Positions 37,869 through 45,863 of a DNA stretch of 64,000 nucleotides are shown in pieces. Numbering within the stretch: position 1 is the stretch's first letter; each line of letters opens with the position of its first letter. The translations under genes were made by a program, and so were the position numbers. The notes beneath the pieces are model-generated. The model made no database searches. It was not told where the DNA came from and worked only from the letters and a program-made list of their open reading frames with translations. Origin of the DNA: CAZOOK01 sp964581385 (GTDB lineage: Bacteria > Pseudomonadota > Gammaproteobacteria > Nevskiales > Nevskiaceae); NCBI GenBank assembly GCA_964581385.1, contig CAZOOK010000027.1:18115-82114 (forward strand), written 5' to 3'.

Positions 37869-39171
37869 CGCAGTCCTCTGCCGTTTGAATTGGAGCAGTC
37901 AGCGGCAAGCGCACGGCAATCTGCACGCCTAGTCGAGGTTTGCTCTGCAAACTGAATTCGCCGTCCGCGGCGATCGCCCGTTCGCGCATGCCCATCAACC
38001 CCATACCAGACCGCAAGCGCTCGGTATCGAGACCTTTGCCATCGTCTTCCACGGTCAACTGCAAAGCGTCGGGCTTTCCGGCGCCGCCGCTATCGCAGCG
38101 CAACCGCACCGACACGCGCTTGGCTTGCGAGTGTTTGGCCACGTTGGTAAGCGCTTCCTGCACGATGCGGTACACCGCGATACCCAGTGGCTCGGGTACA
38201 CCTTGAAGATCATCCGCCAACTCCAGCTCGCAAGCGATCTGCGGATAGTGTTCTCTCCATCGCGCCGCAAGCTCGTGGATGCTCTCGATCAGCCCAAAGG
38301 AGTCCAGCAAGCTGGGGCGCAAGCGGTACAGCATTTGCCGAATCAGGCGATGTACCTCGCCGGCGCTGTCGCTGATGGCGCGGGCGCTGATCAGCAGGCG
38401 CGGATCGCGATCGACACCCGCGCTGCCGCGGATCGCTTCCGCTTCCGCTTGGATGGCAGTGAGCCATTGGCCGAGCTCATCATGCAGCTCAAGGGCCAGT
38501 TCGCGGCGCTCGGTTTCCTGCATGCTGAACATGCGCCGTGTCAATGCGCGGTTCTGCCGCAGCAGTTCTTTGGCGCGCTGCTCGGCCTGGCGGCGGCCGC
38601 TGATGTCCACCACCGCGGCGCGGCAGGTCATGCCCGAGTCATCGGCAATGGCTTCAACATGGGCGAACAACGATCGTCGATCCGCCACCGCCAGCTTTAG
38701 CTCCAGAAATTCGGGGGTGCCGCTATTGAATACCTGTTCCAGGAACTTGGCGAAGAAACCGTGGGATTTGGCTGGAACGAATTCTGCAAAACGCCGGCCC
38801 ATCAGTTTCGAGCGTGTCTGTCCCAGCAGTTTGGCACCGGTCAGATTCAGTTTCGTCACCACGCCGTGCCGATCCAGCGTGAAATAGCCGATCGGGGCGA
38901 AATCGTAGAGCGCCGTGTAACGCTCCAGGCTTTCCTCCACGTCCTCGCGGATACGCTGCAGTTCCTGGTTCTGCATTTCCAGTTCGATCTGGTGCACCTG
39001 CAGCTCATGCAGTTGCTTCAAGGCATCCACATTGATCGGTGACGGCGCTTTCGATGACGCGCGGCTCTTCGGCCGCTCTTCCGCGCGGCTCTTCAGCCGC
39101 TCTTCCGCGCGGCGCCGCAGCTCCATGATCTCGCTCGGTCCGCTATTGCGACGTTTCATGCTGGATTCCAT
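37846..39171 (-). CDS. PAS sensor histidine kinase (HisKA_3, NarX-type)
   Basis: A cytoplasmic 441-aa kinase without membrane helices. It has a basic N-terminus encoded by a 24-bp tandem repeat, a coiled coil near 45-85, and a PAS domain at about 85-205. HisKA_3 has its His in ELHDELGQW, and HATPase_c has DDGKGLD and GMGLMGMRERA. I chose the ATG at 39171, preceded by GGAAGG; the longer frame to 39384 runs into the upstream gene. It lies 47 bases downstream of the CheB-CheR-PAS gene and overlaps its regulator. The signal is probably an internal ligand or redox state bound by PAS (inference). Confidence 0.92.
   Translation of the reverse strand: MESSMKRRNSGPSEIMELRRRAEERLKSRAEERPKSRASSKAPSPINVDALKQLHELQVHQIELEMQNQELQRIREDVEESLERYTALYDFAPIGYFTLDRHGVVTKLNLTGAKLLGQTRSKLMGRRFAEFVPAKSHGFFAKFLEQVFNSGTPEFLELKLAVADRRSLFAHVEAIADDSGMTCRAAVVDISGRRQAEQRAKELLRQNRALTRRMFSMQETERRELALELHDELGQWLTAIQAEAEAIRGSAGVDRDPRLLISARAISDSAGEVHRLIRQMLYRLRPSLLDSFGLIESIHELAARWREHYPQIACELELADDLQGVPEPLGIAVYRIVQEALTNVAKHSQAKRVSVRLRCDSGGAGKPDALQLTVEDDGKGLDTERLRSGMGLMGMRERAIAADGEFSLQSKPRLGVQIAVRLPLTAPIQTAEDCDENTPGL
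39061..39108 (-). repeat. Two 24-bp tandem repeats in kinase N-terminus
   Basis: Two adjacent 24-bp copies with one base difference encode repeated RAEER-K/SR blocks at the start of the PAS histidine kinase. Copy-number change would keep the frame. Confidence 0.75.
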
Positions 39172-39218
39172 CGCCCTTCCGTGTAGATGCCGGTACCGCC
39201 CGCTCGCGGTACCCTCGA

Positions 39219-41855
39219 CTATGACGTACTGATCACATCCCGCAGCTGAGATTCCAATGTCTTGTACTCGGTGATGTTGGTGAAGGTGATAACAACACCA
39301 TCGATCATGTTGTCGATCGTTCGATACGGCATGATGCGCACCTTGAACCAGCGTTCGTTGCTTGCGGCAATCTGCTTTTCGCAATAGACCAGTGTGCGCA
39401 GCACCTCCTGCGCGTCCTGCTGCAACTGCGCGTAGTCCAGTTGTGACACGATGTCGCCGAGCGGGCGGTTCACGTCACCGGGAATAAGTTTGAAGATCTC
39501 CGTGGCGTGAGGCGTGAAACGCCGGACGTGCAGCGCGGTGTCGAGAAACACGGTCGCAATATCGGTACTGTCGAGCAGATTCTTCATGTCGTTGCTCGTC
39601 CGCATCAACTCGTCGAGCTTGGACTGCAGTTCCGCATTGACCGTCTGCAGCTCTTCGTTCATCGACTGCATCTCTTCCTTGGAGGTCGTAAGCTCTTCGT
39701 TGGTCGACTGCAGCTCCTCGTTCGCCGACTCCAGTTCCTCCTGGGTGGTCTGCATGTCCTCATACAACCTGCGGCTCTCTTCGCGCGCATGACGCACGGC
39801 CAACTCCATTTCCACTACATTCTTGGCATGACTTGGTTTGCGAGCGCGGCCGCCTGGCTTTGACGGCGCGGCGGCCGCCACATCGGTGAAGACGATCATC
39901 AGCATGTTGCGCAGCTGCGCCGGCTCGTCGAGCGCCTGCACGCTGACATCGACGATCTGCGTACCGCCATTGGTCCCCACAGTAATGCCGTGGAGCAGTA
40001 CCGGTTCCTTGTTTCGCACTGCTTTATGCAGGGCAGCCGTCAGTTCCCCGCGCAAGCCCTCACGCGCCATGGCATGAACATTCCAGTTGGCTTGCCCGGT
40101 CGCGGGTTCGAGATACTTGCCCGTGCGTCCGCTGATATAGACGATGTCGCCCTTCTCATTGACCAGCACCGCTGCGGGGGAAAACCGTTGCAGCAGCACC
40201 TGATCGGCCATCGATGCGAGGTTGGGAGCCGGATTGCGACTTTTCACATCTTCGCTTGCGTTCACTTTGACTGGAAACTGTGTGGTGGGAAAGTCGATCA
40301 CCGTAGGTCTGCGGGCCAGCATATCGCGACGGCGGAACACGCGTATCTTGGGCGCCATCGGAACGAACAACTCGCTGTGATTGCCGACGGTCTCGGCGCT
40401 ACCGAGAAAGAGCACGCCGTTTGCATTCAGGGTGTAGTGAAACAGAGCGATGAGTTTTTTCTGCAGCTCCGCTCCCAGATAAATCAGCAGATTGCGGCAG
40501 AACAGGAGATCCAGCTTGGTGAATGGCGGATCGCTCAGCACATCCTGCGGTGCGAAAGTCACCATCTCGCGGATTTGCGGGCGAACCCGGTAGCTGGTTC
40601 CGTCCTCATGAAAGAAACGGGCCAGGCGCTTGGGTCCCAGGTCGGCCTGGATGTTGGCTGGAAAAACGCCTTGCCGGGCTTTGTCGATCGCGTCGCTGTC
40701 GAGATCGGTGGCGAAAATCTGCATTGAGTAGTGCCCTTGCGGCTTGAGCTCTTCCAGTGTTTCCTGGAAGACCATCGCCAGGGAGTACGCTTCTTCTCCG
40801 GTCGAACAGGCGGGGACCCATGCGCGCAACGCCCCCCCTCCGGGGTGTGCCGCCAGCATGGCCGGCATGACCTCCGCCTTGATAAATTCCCAGGCCGTGG
40901 GATCGCGAAAGAAACTGGTCACCCCGATCAACAGTTCCTTGAACAGGAAGTCCAGTTCCTGCGGGTGCTCCCGTACGTAGCGGACATAGGACTCCATCTT
41001 GTCGAGCTGATGAATGCTGATGCGGCGGTCGATGCGCCGATACACGCTGCTTTTCTTGTACTGTGAAAAATCGCGTCCGGTGCGTGCGCGCAGCAAGTTG
41101 AGGACTTTGTCCATGTCGTTGCGATTGCGCTCGTCGATTTCCGGCGCTATGGGCGTCGCTGATCCGGAATGCTGGAAGTAGGCGATGATCCGTCCTGGCA
41201 ATTCCTGCGCGATGGCGACGATATCGACCAGTCCGGTGGCGATAGCGTTGCGTGGCATGCTGTCGAATCCCGCCTCGGTGGGATCCTGCACCACGATCAG
41301 TCCGGCGTTTTCCTTGATCGCGCGCAACCCGAGCGTGCCATCCGAGCCCATGCCCGACAAAATCACTCCGACACTGAATTCGCGGTGCTGCTCGGCCAAT
41401 GCACGGAAAAAGCGGTCGATCGGCAGCCGCCGGCCGCGGGGCAAGTCCGGATCAACCGGCGATAGACTGCCGCGCAGAATCGAAAGATCCTTGTTTGGCG
41501 GAATTACATAGACGCAATTCGGCTTGACCTGCATGCGACTGTTCACCTCGAACACCCGCATGTCGCTGAAACGCCCAAGCAATTCGGGCAGGATGCCCTT
41601 GTGAGTCGGGTCGAGATGCTGGATGACGACATAAGCCAGACCGCTGCCTTTTGGCACGCGCCGGAAGAACTGCTCCAGGGCTTCCAGGCCGCCGGCGGAG
41701 GTGCCGATGCCGACGATCGGGAAGTGGTTCCCGGTATGCGGGGGCTGCTCCGGAACTCCCGCAGTCTTTTTTGGCAAGCTCGGCACAGCCTGCTTAGGGG
41801 TTTTCGCTGATCCGGCCGACTTTTTGCGTGCGGACTTGGGGGGCTGCTTCGTCAA
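39219..41855 (-). CDS. CheB-CheR-PAS fusion sensor protein
   Basis: An 878-aa fusion. CheB methylesterase comes first (about 45-230), with the catalytic triad seen as Ser in GTSAGG, His in IQHLDPTH and Asp in GMGSDGTLGL. CheR methyltransferase follows (about 245-500), with SFFRDP, PACSTGEEAYSLAM, FATDLD and the CRNLLIYL motif for S-adenosylmethionine binding. A long Glu/Gln-rich coiled coil with heptads of EELQSTNEEL type lies at about 660-745, then a PAS domain at about 750-870. No receiver precedes CheB. The start is TTG, with GAGG eight bases upstream; no ATG is available in frame. It heads an operon with a PAS kinase and a NarL regulator, not with chemoreceptors, so it probably modulates a signalling partner outside classical chemotaxis. 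Confidence 0.93.
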   Translation of the reverse strand: MTKQPPKSARKKSAGSAKTPKQAVPSLPKKTAGVPEQPPHTGNHFPIVGIGTSAGGLEALEQFFRRVPKGSGLAYVVIQHLDPTHKGILPELLGRFSDMRVFEVNSRMQVKPNCVYVIPPNKDLSILRGSLSPVDPDLPRGRRLPIDRFFRALAEQHREFSVGVILSGMGSDGTLGLRAIKENAGLIVVQDPTEAGFDSMPRNAIATGLVDIVAIAQELPGRIIAYFQHSGSATPIAPEIDERNRNDMDKVLNLLRARTGRDFSQYKKSSVYRRIDRRISIHQLDKMESYVRYVREHPQELDFLFKELLIGVTSFFRDPTAWEFIKAEVMPAMLAAHPGGGALRAWVPACSTGEEAYSLAMVFQETLEELKPQGHYSMQIFATDLDSDAIDKARQGVFPANIQADLGPKRLARFFHEDGTSYRVRPQIREMVTFAPQDVLSDPPFTKLDLLFCRNLLIYLGAELQKKLIALFHYTLNANGVLFLGSAETVGNHSELFVPMAPKIRVFRRRDMLARRPTVIDFPTTQFPVKVNASEDVKSRNPAPNLASMADQVLLQRFSPAAVLVNEKGDIVYISGRTGKYLEPATGQANWNVHAMAREGLRGELTAALHKAVRNKEPVLLHGITVGTNGGTQIVDVSVQALDEPAQLRNMLMIVFTDVAAAAPSKPGGRARKPSHAKNVVEMELAVRHAREESRRLYEDMQTTQEELESANEELQSTNEELTTSKEEMQSMNEELQTVNAELQSKLDELMRTSNDMKNLLDSTDIATVFLDTALHVRRFTPHATEIFKLIPGDVNRPLGDIVSQLDYAQLQQDAQEVLRTLVYCEKQIAASNERWFKVRIMPYRTIDNMIDGVVITFTNITEYKTLESQLRDVISTS

Positions 41856-41926
41856 TGCTGTAGCCTCGTTTGTAGGTCCAGGCCGACTGGAAGCCGGTCC
41901 AGCTGTTCGTGTTATGAGGTGGAAAA

Positions 41927-42136
41927 ATGCGAAACCGTTTGGAGAATGATATCTTCATCGAGGAGCTTCCACTCAAGAATCCGAGACCTGAAACCCTCCT
42001 CGAAGAAGGATTGGCTGCTCCGCACGATTTGTCGATTGATCCAAGTCAAGACTTCACACGCTCTTTCTGTGCTGTACTTGCTGTACTCTACAAGGAGGCC
42101 CCCACACTGAAGAGCGTGGGGCAGGGAATACGTTGA
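41927..42136 (+). CDS. Possible 69-aa hypothetical protein
   Basis: A short frame whose ATG is preceded by GAGGTGG at suitable spacing. The peptide is acidic at the N-terminus (ENDIFIEELP, ETLLEEG) and has a short hydrophobic stretch (FCAVLAVLY). No family is recognised. It contains the hairpin that precedes the Crp gene, and the opposite strand is open over a similar length, so coding status is doubtful. Confidence 0.3.
   Translation: MRNRLENDIFIEELPLKNPRPETLLEEGLAAPHDLSIDPSQDFTRSFCAVLAVLYKEAPTLKSVGQGIR
42100..42121. promoter_or_regulatory. Hairpin upstream of first Crp-like gene
   Basis: CCCCAC and GTGGGG form a six-base stem about 60 bases before the ATG. The same position upstream of the second Crp copy carries a stem of different sequence, with paired changes that keep base pairing. 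This suggests an operator or RNA structure under selection. Confidence 0.4.
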
Positions 42137-42182
42137 TAAGGCGATCATTCAAAGAATCGCTATATCGCGAGGGAATGCAGCC

Positions 42183-42947
42183 ATGTCCGAAGAAAGTTGC
42201 CATCCGAGGCAGAATCACCTGCTCGCGGTAATGCCGCCGGTCGAGTACTTGCGCCTGTTGCCGCATCTGGAATTGGTGCCGATGAAGCTCGGCGCCGTTC
42301 TCTACGAATCCGGGACGCGCTTGAGTCATGCCTATTTTCCGATCGATTGCATCGTCTCACTGCTGTATGTGTGCGAAAACGGCTCTACGGACGAAGTCGC
42401 CATGGTGGGACGGGAAGGCCTGATCGGCGTGGCTTTGTTCATGGGCGGCCAGAGCACACCCAACCGGGCGATCGTACGGAGTGCCGGATGGGCTTACCGG
42501 TTGCCGGCGAACCTGCTGAAGGATGCGTTCAACCAAAACCACCAGTTGAAGCACCTGCTGCTACGTTATACGCAAGCCTTGCTTACGCAGATGGCGCAGA
42601 CTGCGGTGTGCAACCGTCATCACACCTTGGACCATCAGCTGTGCCGCTGGCTGCTGATGAGCTTCGACCGGCTTCAGTCCAATGTGCTGGTGGTCACTCA
42701 TGAATTGATTGCCACTATGCTCGGTGTGCGCCGCGAAAGCGTTACAGAGGCGGCTGGCAGGTTACAGGCGCAGGGCTTGATTGAGTATTACCGCGGCCGC
42801 ATCAAGATGATCAATCGCTCGGGTCTGGAGAAGAAGTCCTGCGAATGCTATGAAGTCGTCAAGAAGGAATTCAACCGCTTGTTGCCTGCAGCTGGACATG
42901 CTTCGCCTGCTAGCCAATCCGACAACATGGATCAAGCGGTGGTTTAA
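42183..42947 (+). CDS. Crp/Fnr family transcriptional regulator (copy 1)
   Basis: A 254-aa regulator with an N-terminal cupin-like effector domain (about 15-130) and a C-terminal winged helix (about 150-220). The recognition region is THELIATMLGVRRESVTEA. The cAMP-binding signature of Crp (GE followed by RSA) is not intact, and no Fnr-type N-terminal cysteines are present, so it probably responds to something other than cAMP or oxygen. It is a tandem paralogue of 43653-44417; some stretches in the DNA-binding part are identical over more than 50 bases. A hydrolase-gene fragment follows 39 bases later, as an intact hydrolase follows copy 2. Confidence 0.92.
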   Translation: MSEESCHPRQNHLLAVMPPVEYLRLLPHLELVPMKLGAVLYESGTRLSHAYFPIDCIVSLLYVCENGSTDEVAMVGREGLIGVALFMGGQSTPNRAIVRSAGWAYRLPANLLKDAFNQNHQLKHLLLRYTQALLTQMAQTAVCNRHHTLDHQLCRWLLMSFDRLQSNVLVVTHELIATMLGVRRESVTEAAGRLQAQGLIEYYRGRIKMINRSGLEKKSCECYEVVKKEFNRLLPAAGHASPASQSDNMDQAVV

Positions 42948-42986
42948 GGACCATTAACACTAACTCGCAGCTCGCCAATCCTGGGT

Positions 42987-43121
42987 ATGAAGACTCCTGC
43001 CAGTTCCGACCTTCGCCGGTTGACTCGCCAGGCCATCGACGCCGCAGCAGGACTGATCGACCTGGTCGAGGTGCTCCATCATGCCATTGAACGTCCACTG
43101 AGGTTGATCTCACACTGCTAG
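42987..43121 (+). pseudogene. Truncated 5' fragment of alpha/beta hydrolase gene
   Basis: A 44-codon frame starts with ATG and ends in a TAG. Its peptide (SDLRRLTRQAIDAAAGLIDL and onwards) matches the N-terminus of the intact hydrolase at 44434, which reads SDLRGLTRLAVDAMSGLVDL. The stop is made by the CTAG that borders an inserted element. Beyond the element, from 43369 to about 43430, the same frame gives a weak continuation of the match and then a TGA. The remaining 350 or so residues of the hydrolase are missing. Confidence 0.75.
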
Positions 43122-43364
43122 CCCGCATTTCTCACAGGGGGATCGAGTGATGGCCGTTATCGAGGATGTCATTGACGCCAGGCTGGAGCGAAACCCATGG
43201 TTGTTCCATGGGTTGAGTGAAGCCCAAGTCAATGACACCACAGATAGGCCAGCACCGATTAGCCTTCGATCTTCCTGCGCTCTGTTGTCCGATCGAATCA
43301 TAAAATTTCCAGGCGCCACTGGAAAATTCAACGGGATCGAAGGTGACCCTGTGAGAAATGCGGG
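43122..43364. mobile_element. 243-bp MITE-like element with perfect 18-bp inverted repeats
   Basis: The ends CCCGCATTTCTCACAGGG (43122-43139) and its exact complement (43347-43364) enclose 207 bases. CTAG flanks both sides (43118-43121 and 43365-43368), the likely target duplication or preferred target. The inside has no transposase-like frame but does hold a perfect nine-base hairpin at 43192-43214 and a seven-base one near 43303-43322. It is therefore non-autonomous. It sits inside the hydrolase fragment. I cannot name the parent family with confidence. Confidence 0.8.
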
Positions 43365-43368
43365 CTAG

Positions 43369-43567
43369 AGAGCCACATCAGCGGTATCTATGTGCGCTAA
43401 CGCACGGACCGCGCTTACCAGCGTGGTCGATAATTGATACTTATGAATAGTGGGGTGTCGACGACAAACCTGTATTCCCGCTCATCGTCGTTCGTTGGAT
43501 TCGAGCACAAATCGGAACCTCCTGGGCTGCACTCGCACGCTTTGATTGGTGTTGGATTTTGAGCGTA
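43369..43567. other. Decayed spacer after the mobile element
   Basis: The first 60 or so bases look like a degraded continuation of the hydrolase fragment. The rest shows no supported gene up to the hairpin at 43568. Confidence 0.4.
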
Positions 43568-43589
43568 GCCTACACTGAGAAATGTAGGC
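43568..43589. promoter_or_regulatory. Hairpin upstream of second Crp-like gene
   Basis: GCCTACA and TGTAGGC form a seven-base stem around an eight-base loop, 63 bases before the ATG at 43653. It is the counterpart of the 42100-42121 stem: the first and fourth base pairs differ in both strands between copies, while ACACTGA is kept. Confidence 0.45.
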
Positions 43590-43652
43590 GGAATGGAATG
43601 CGTTGGTGAAGCGATCATCCAAAGAATCGCCATATCGCGAGGGAATGCAGCA

Positions 43653-44417
43653 ATGTCTGACGAGGATCGTCACCCCAGGCAAAATTATCTTCTCGCCGCG
43701 ATGCCGCCGGTCGAGTACTTGCGCCTGTTGCCGCATCTGGAATTGACGCCGATGAAACTCGGCGCCGTTCTCTATGAACCCGGAATGCGTTTTCTCCATG
43801 CCCATTTTCCCATCGATTGCATCGTCTCACTGCTCTATATGTGCAGAGTCGGTACGACAGACGAAATCGGCGTGGTGGGACAGGACGGCATGGTCGGCGT
43901 GTCCCTGCTCTTGGACGGCGAGGGCACGCCGAAGCGGGCGATCGTACGGAATGCCGGGTGGGCCTACCGGTTGCCAGCGAATCTGCTGAAGGAATCATTC
44001 AACCAGAACGTGCAGATGCAGGATCTGCTGCTGCGTTATACACAAGCCTTGCTGACGCAGATGGCGCAGATCGCGGTGTGCAGCCGTCATCATACGGTGG
44101 AGCATCAGCTGTGCCGCTGGCTGTTGATGAGTTTCGACCGGCTTCAGTCCAATGTGCTGGTGGTCACTCATGAATTGATTGCCACTATGCTCGGCGTGCG
44201 CCGCGAACGGATTGCCGAGGCAGCCGGCAAGCTGCAAGCGCGAGGTTTGATCGAGTATTCCCGCGGCTGCCTCAAGATGGTCAATCGCTCGGGTCTGGAG
44301 AAGAGGTCCTGCGAATGCTACGAAGTCGTCAGGAGCGAATGCGACCGCCTGCTTCCTGCAGCCGGACAAGCTGAACGTGCCGACCAATCCCGCGACATGG
44401 ATCGAGCGGTTTTTTAG
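43653..44417 (+). CDS. Crp/Fnr family transcriptional regulator (copy 2)
   Basis: A 254-aa paralogue of the regulator at 42183, same length. The winged-helix recognition part reads THELIATMLGVRRERIAEA. The cAMP-contact signature is likewise missing. I chose the ATG at 43653 because the sequence before it (CGCGAGGGAATGCAGC) is shared with copy 1 and supplies the ribosome binding site; a longer frame from 43593 has no counterpart in copy 1. The intact hydrolase gene starts about 17 bases after the stop, or overlaps it if an earlier GTG is used. The tandem copies make dosage or mutual regulation possible. Confidence 0.92.
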   Translation: MSDEDRHPRQNYLLAAMPPVEYLRLLPHLELTPMKLGAVLYEPGMRFLHAHFPIDCIVSLLYMCRVGTTDEIGVVGQDGMVGVSLLLDGEGTPKRAIVRNAGWAYRLPANLLKESFNQNVQMQDLLLRYTQALLTQMAQIAVCSRHHTVEHQLCRWLLMSFDRLQSNVLVVTHELIATMLGVRRERIAEAAGKLQARGLIEYSRGCLKMVNRSGLEKRSCECYEVVRSECDRLLPAAGQAERADQSRDMDRAVF

Positions 44418-44433
44418 CTCGCCAACCCCGCGT

Positions 44434-45645
44434 GTGAAAGCCCTCGCTGTCACCTCCGACCTTCGCGGGTTGACCCGCCTGGCCGTCGACGCCATGTCCG
44501 GACTGGTCGACCTTGTCGAGGAGGTTCATCAAAATGTCGAGCATCCACTTTGGTTGATTGCGCCGCCGATGCAGAGCCCCGTCAGGGGCATCACCGCGCT
44601 GGCGTACGGAAGTGTTCGTGGCGTGACCCGTCTGGTGGGTGCCGCAATTGATGTCGTTCTCGCGCAGGTCACGCCATTGCTTGGCAAGGAGAGCACCTGG
44701 CCGGGGCGCGATGCTCTGCTGGCCGTTCTGAATGGAGTGCTGGGTGACTATCTTGCCGCCTCTGGAAACTCACTGGCGACGCCCATGTCTCTGCGTTACG
44801 GCGGTCAGTATCTGAAACCGGACACACAGGCTATCGCGGCGGCGATTCCGCAGGCCACCGGGAAGGTGGTTGTGCTGGTGCATGGACTGTGCATGAACGA
44901 TCTGCAATGGACTCGCCAGGGGCAGAACTACGGCACTCTTCTCGCTCGCGACCTTGGCTACACTCCAATCTTCCTGCGTTATAACAGCGGCTGCCACATT
45001 TCGACGAATGGTCGCGCATTCTCGGATTTACTGGAAGCGCTCCTGAAGCGGTGGCCGGTACCGATCCAGGAGTTGACGATCATCGGTCATAGCTTGGGTG
45101 GTCTTCTGGCGCGCAGTGCCTGCCACTATGCAAATCTTCAGAGCTACGAATGGCCGCAACGCCTGAAGAAGCTCATCTTCGTCGGCACTCCGCACCACGG
45201 TGCGCCGCTGGAGCGGGGTGGCCACTGGGTGGATATCATTCTTGGCGGCAATCCGTTTACTGCCCCTTTCGCCCGTCTCGGAAAGATCCGCAGCGCCGCG
45301 ATCACCGATCTCCGCCACGGCAACTTGCTCGATGAAGACTGGGAAGGGCGCGATCGCTTCGAGCATCCAGTGCATCATCCGCGGCATGTTGCTCTGCCCA
45401 AAGGCGTGAAGTGCTACGCCATCGCTGCCACCACCGGCAAGCACGAAGGCGATCTGAGTGATCGGCTTCTAGGTGATGGGATCGTGTACTTGAACAGCGC
45501 CTTGGGCCGCCACGAAAGTCCGGCTCTGACATTGCCGTTTCCGGACGCCATGCAATGGGTGGGTTACGGCATGAACCACGTGGACCTGATCAACCGGTCT
45601 GAAGTGTACGAAAAGATCAGGCAGTGGCTTGCCGATGGCTCCTGA
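44434..45645 (+). CDS. Alpha/beta hydrolase (lipase/esterase-like)
   Basis: A 403-aa predicted serine hydrolase. VVLVHGLCMNDLQW near 146 supplies the oxyanion loop, and GHSLGGLLAR at 218 the nucleophile elbow with Ser220. VGTPHHGAP is typical of lipases acting on esters of long chains. A late His in GMNHVDLI is the likely catalytic base. The N-terminal 140 residues are helical and not part of the fold. I chose the GTG at 44434 because it matches the ATG of the truncated copy at 42987; a GTG at 44377 would overlap the Crp gene by 41 bases. No signal peptide is visible. Pairing with Crp regulators in both copies suggests a regulated role, perhaps in polyester or lipid turnover (speculative). 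Confidence 0.85.
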   Translation: MKALAVTSDLRGLTRLAVDAMSGLVDLVEEVHQNVEHPLWLIAPPMQSPVRGITALAYGSVRGVTRLVGAAIDVVLAQVTPLLGKESTWPGRDALLAVLNGVLGDYLAASGNSLATPMSLRYGGQYLKPDTQAIAAAIPQATGKVVVLVHGLCMNDLQWTRQGQNYGTLLARDLGYTPIFLRYNSGCHISTNGRAFSDLLEALLKRWPVPIQELTIIGHSLGGLLARSACHYANLQSYEWPQRLKKLIFVGTPHHGAPLERGGHWVDIILGGNPFTAPFARLGKIRSAAITDLRHGNLLDEDWEGRDRFEHPVHHPRHVALPKGVKCYAIAATTGKHEGDLSDRLLGDGIVYLNSALGRHESPALTLPFPDAMQWVGYGMNHVDLINRSEVYEKIRQWLADGS

Positions 45646-45863
45646 TCGAGTTTCCGGTCTGGGTGGGCCAACGCTATGAGGTCGCTCTAGGCTGCATATC
45701 CGCAGGCAGGGCAGGTGATTTCCGTGGTTGCCTCGCGTGGCTCTTATGCGAATGTTCGATAGCGCACCGATATTCCTGTTTATCGCAATTATCGTATGCC
45801 TAAAGCTTCGGACAGGCGCAGTGTTTGCGCGACACTTTGTAAGCGACAAGGAAGGAGCAAGCG

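Larger units (their letters stand above)
41856..42182. other. Intergenic region between divergent signalling units
   Basis: This divergent spacer must hold the promoters of the CheB-CheR operon and of the first Crp-like gene. Apart from the hairpin at 42100-42121 and a doubtful short frame at 41927, I recognise no promoter elements. Confidence 0.4.

Noticed and set aside
39172..39384. Longer N-terminus of the PAS histidine kinase
   Set aside because: It overlaps the coding end of the CheB-CheR-PAS gene, and the ATG at 39171 has a good ribosome binding site.
43147..43368. Frames inside the 243-bp element as a transposase remnant
   Set aside because: Neither strand shows a catalytic motif or family likeness; the frames are too short.
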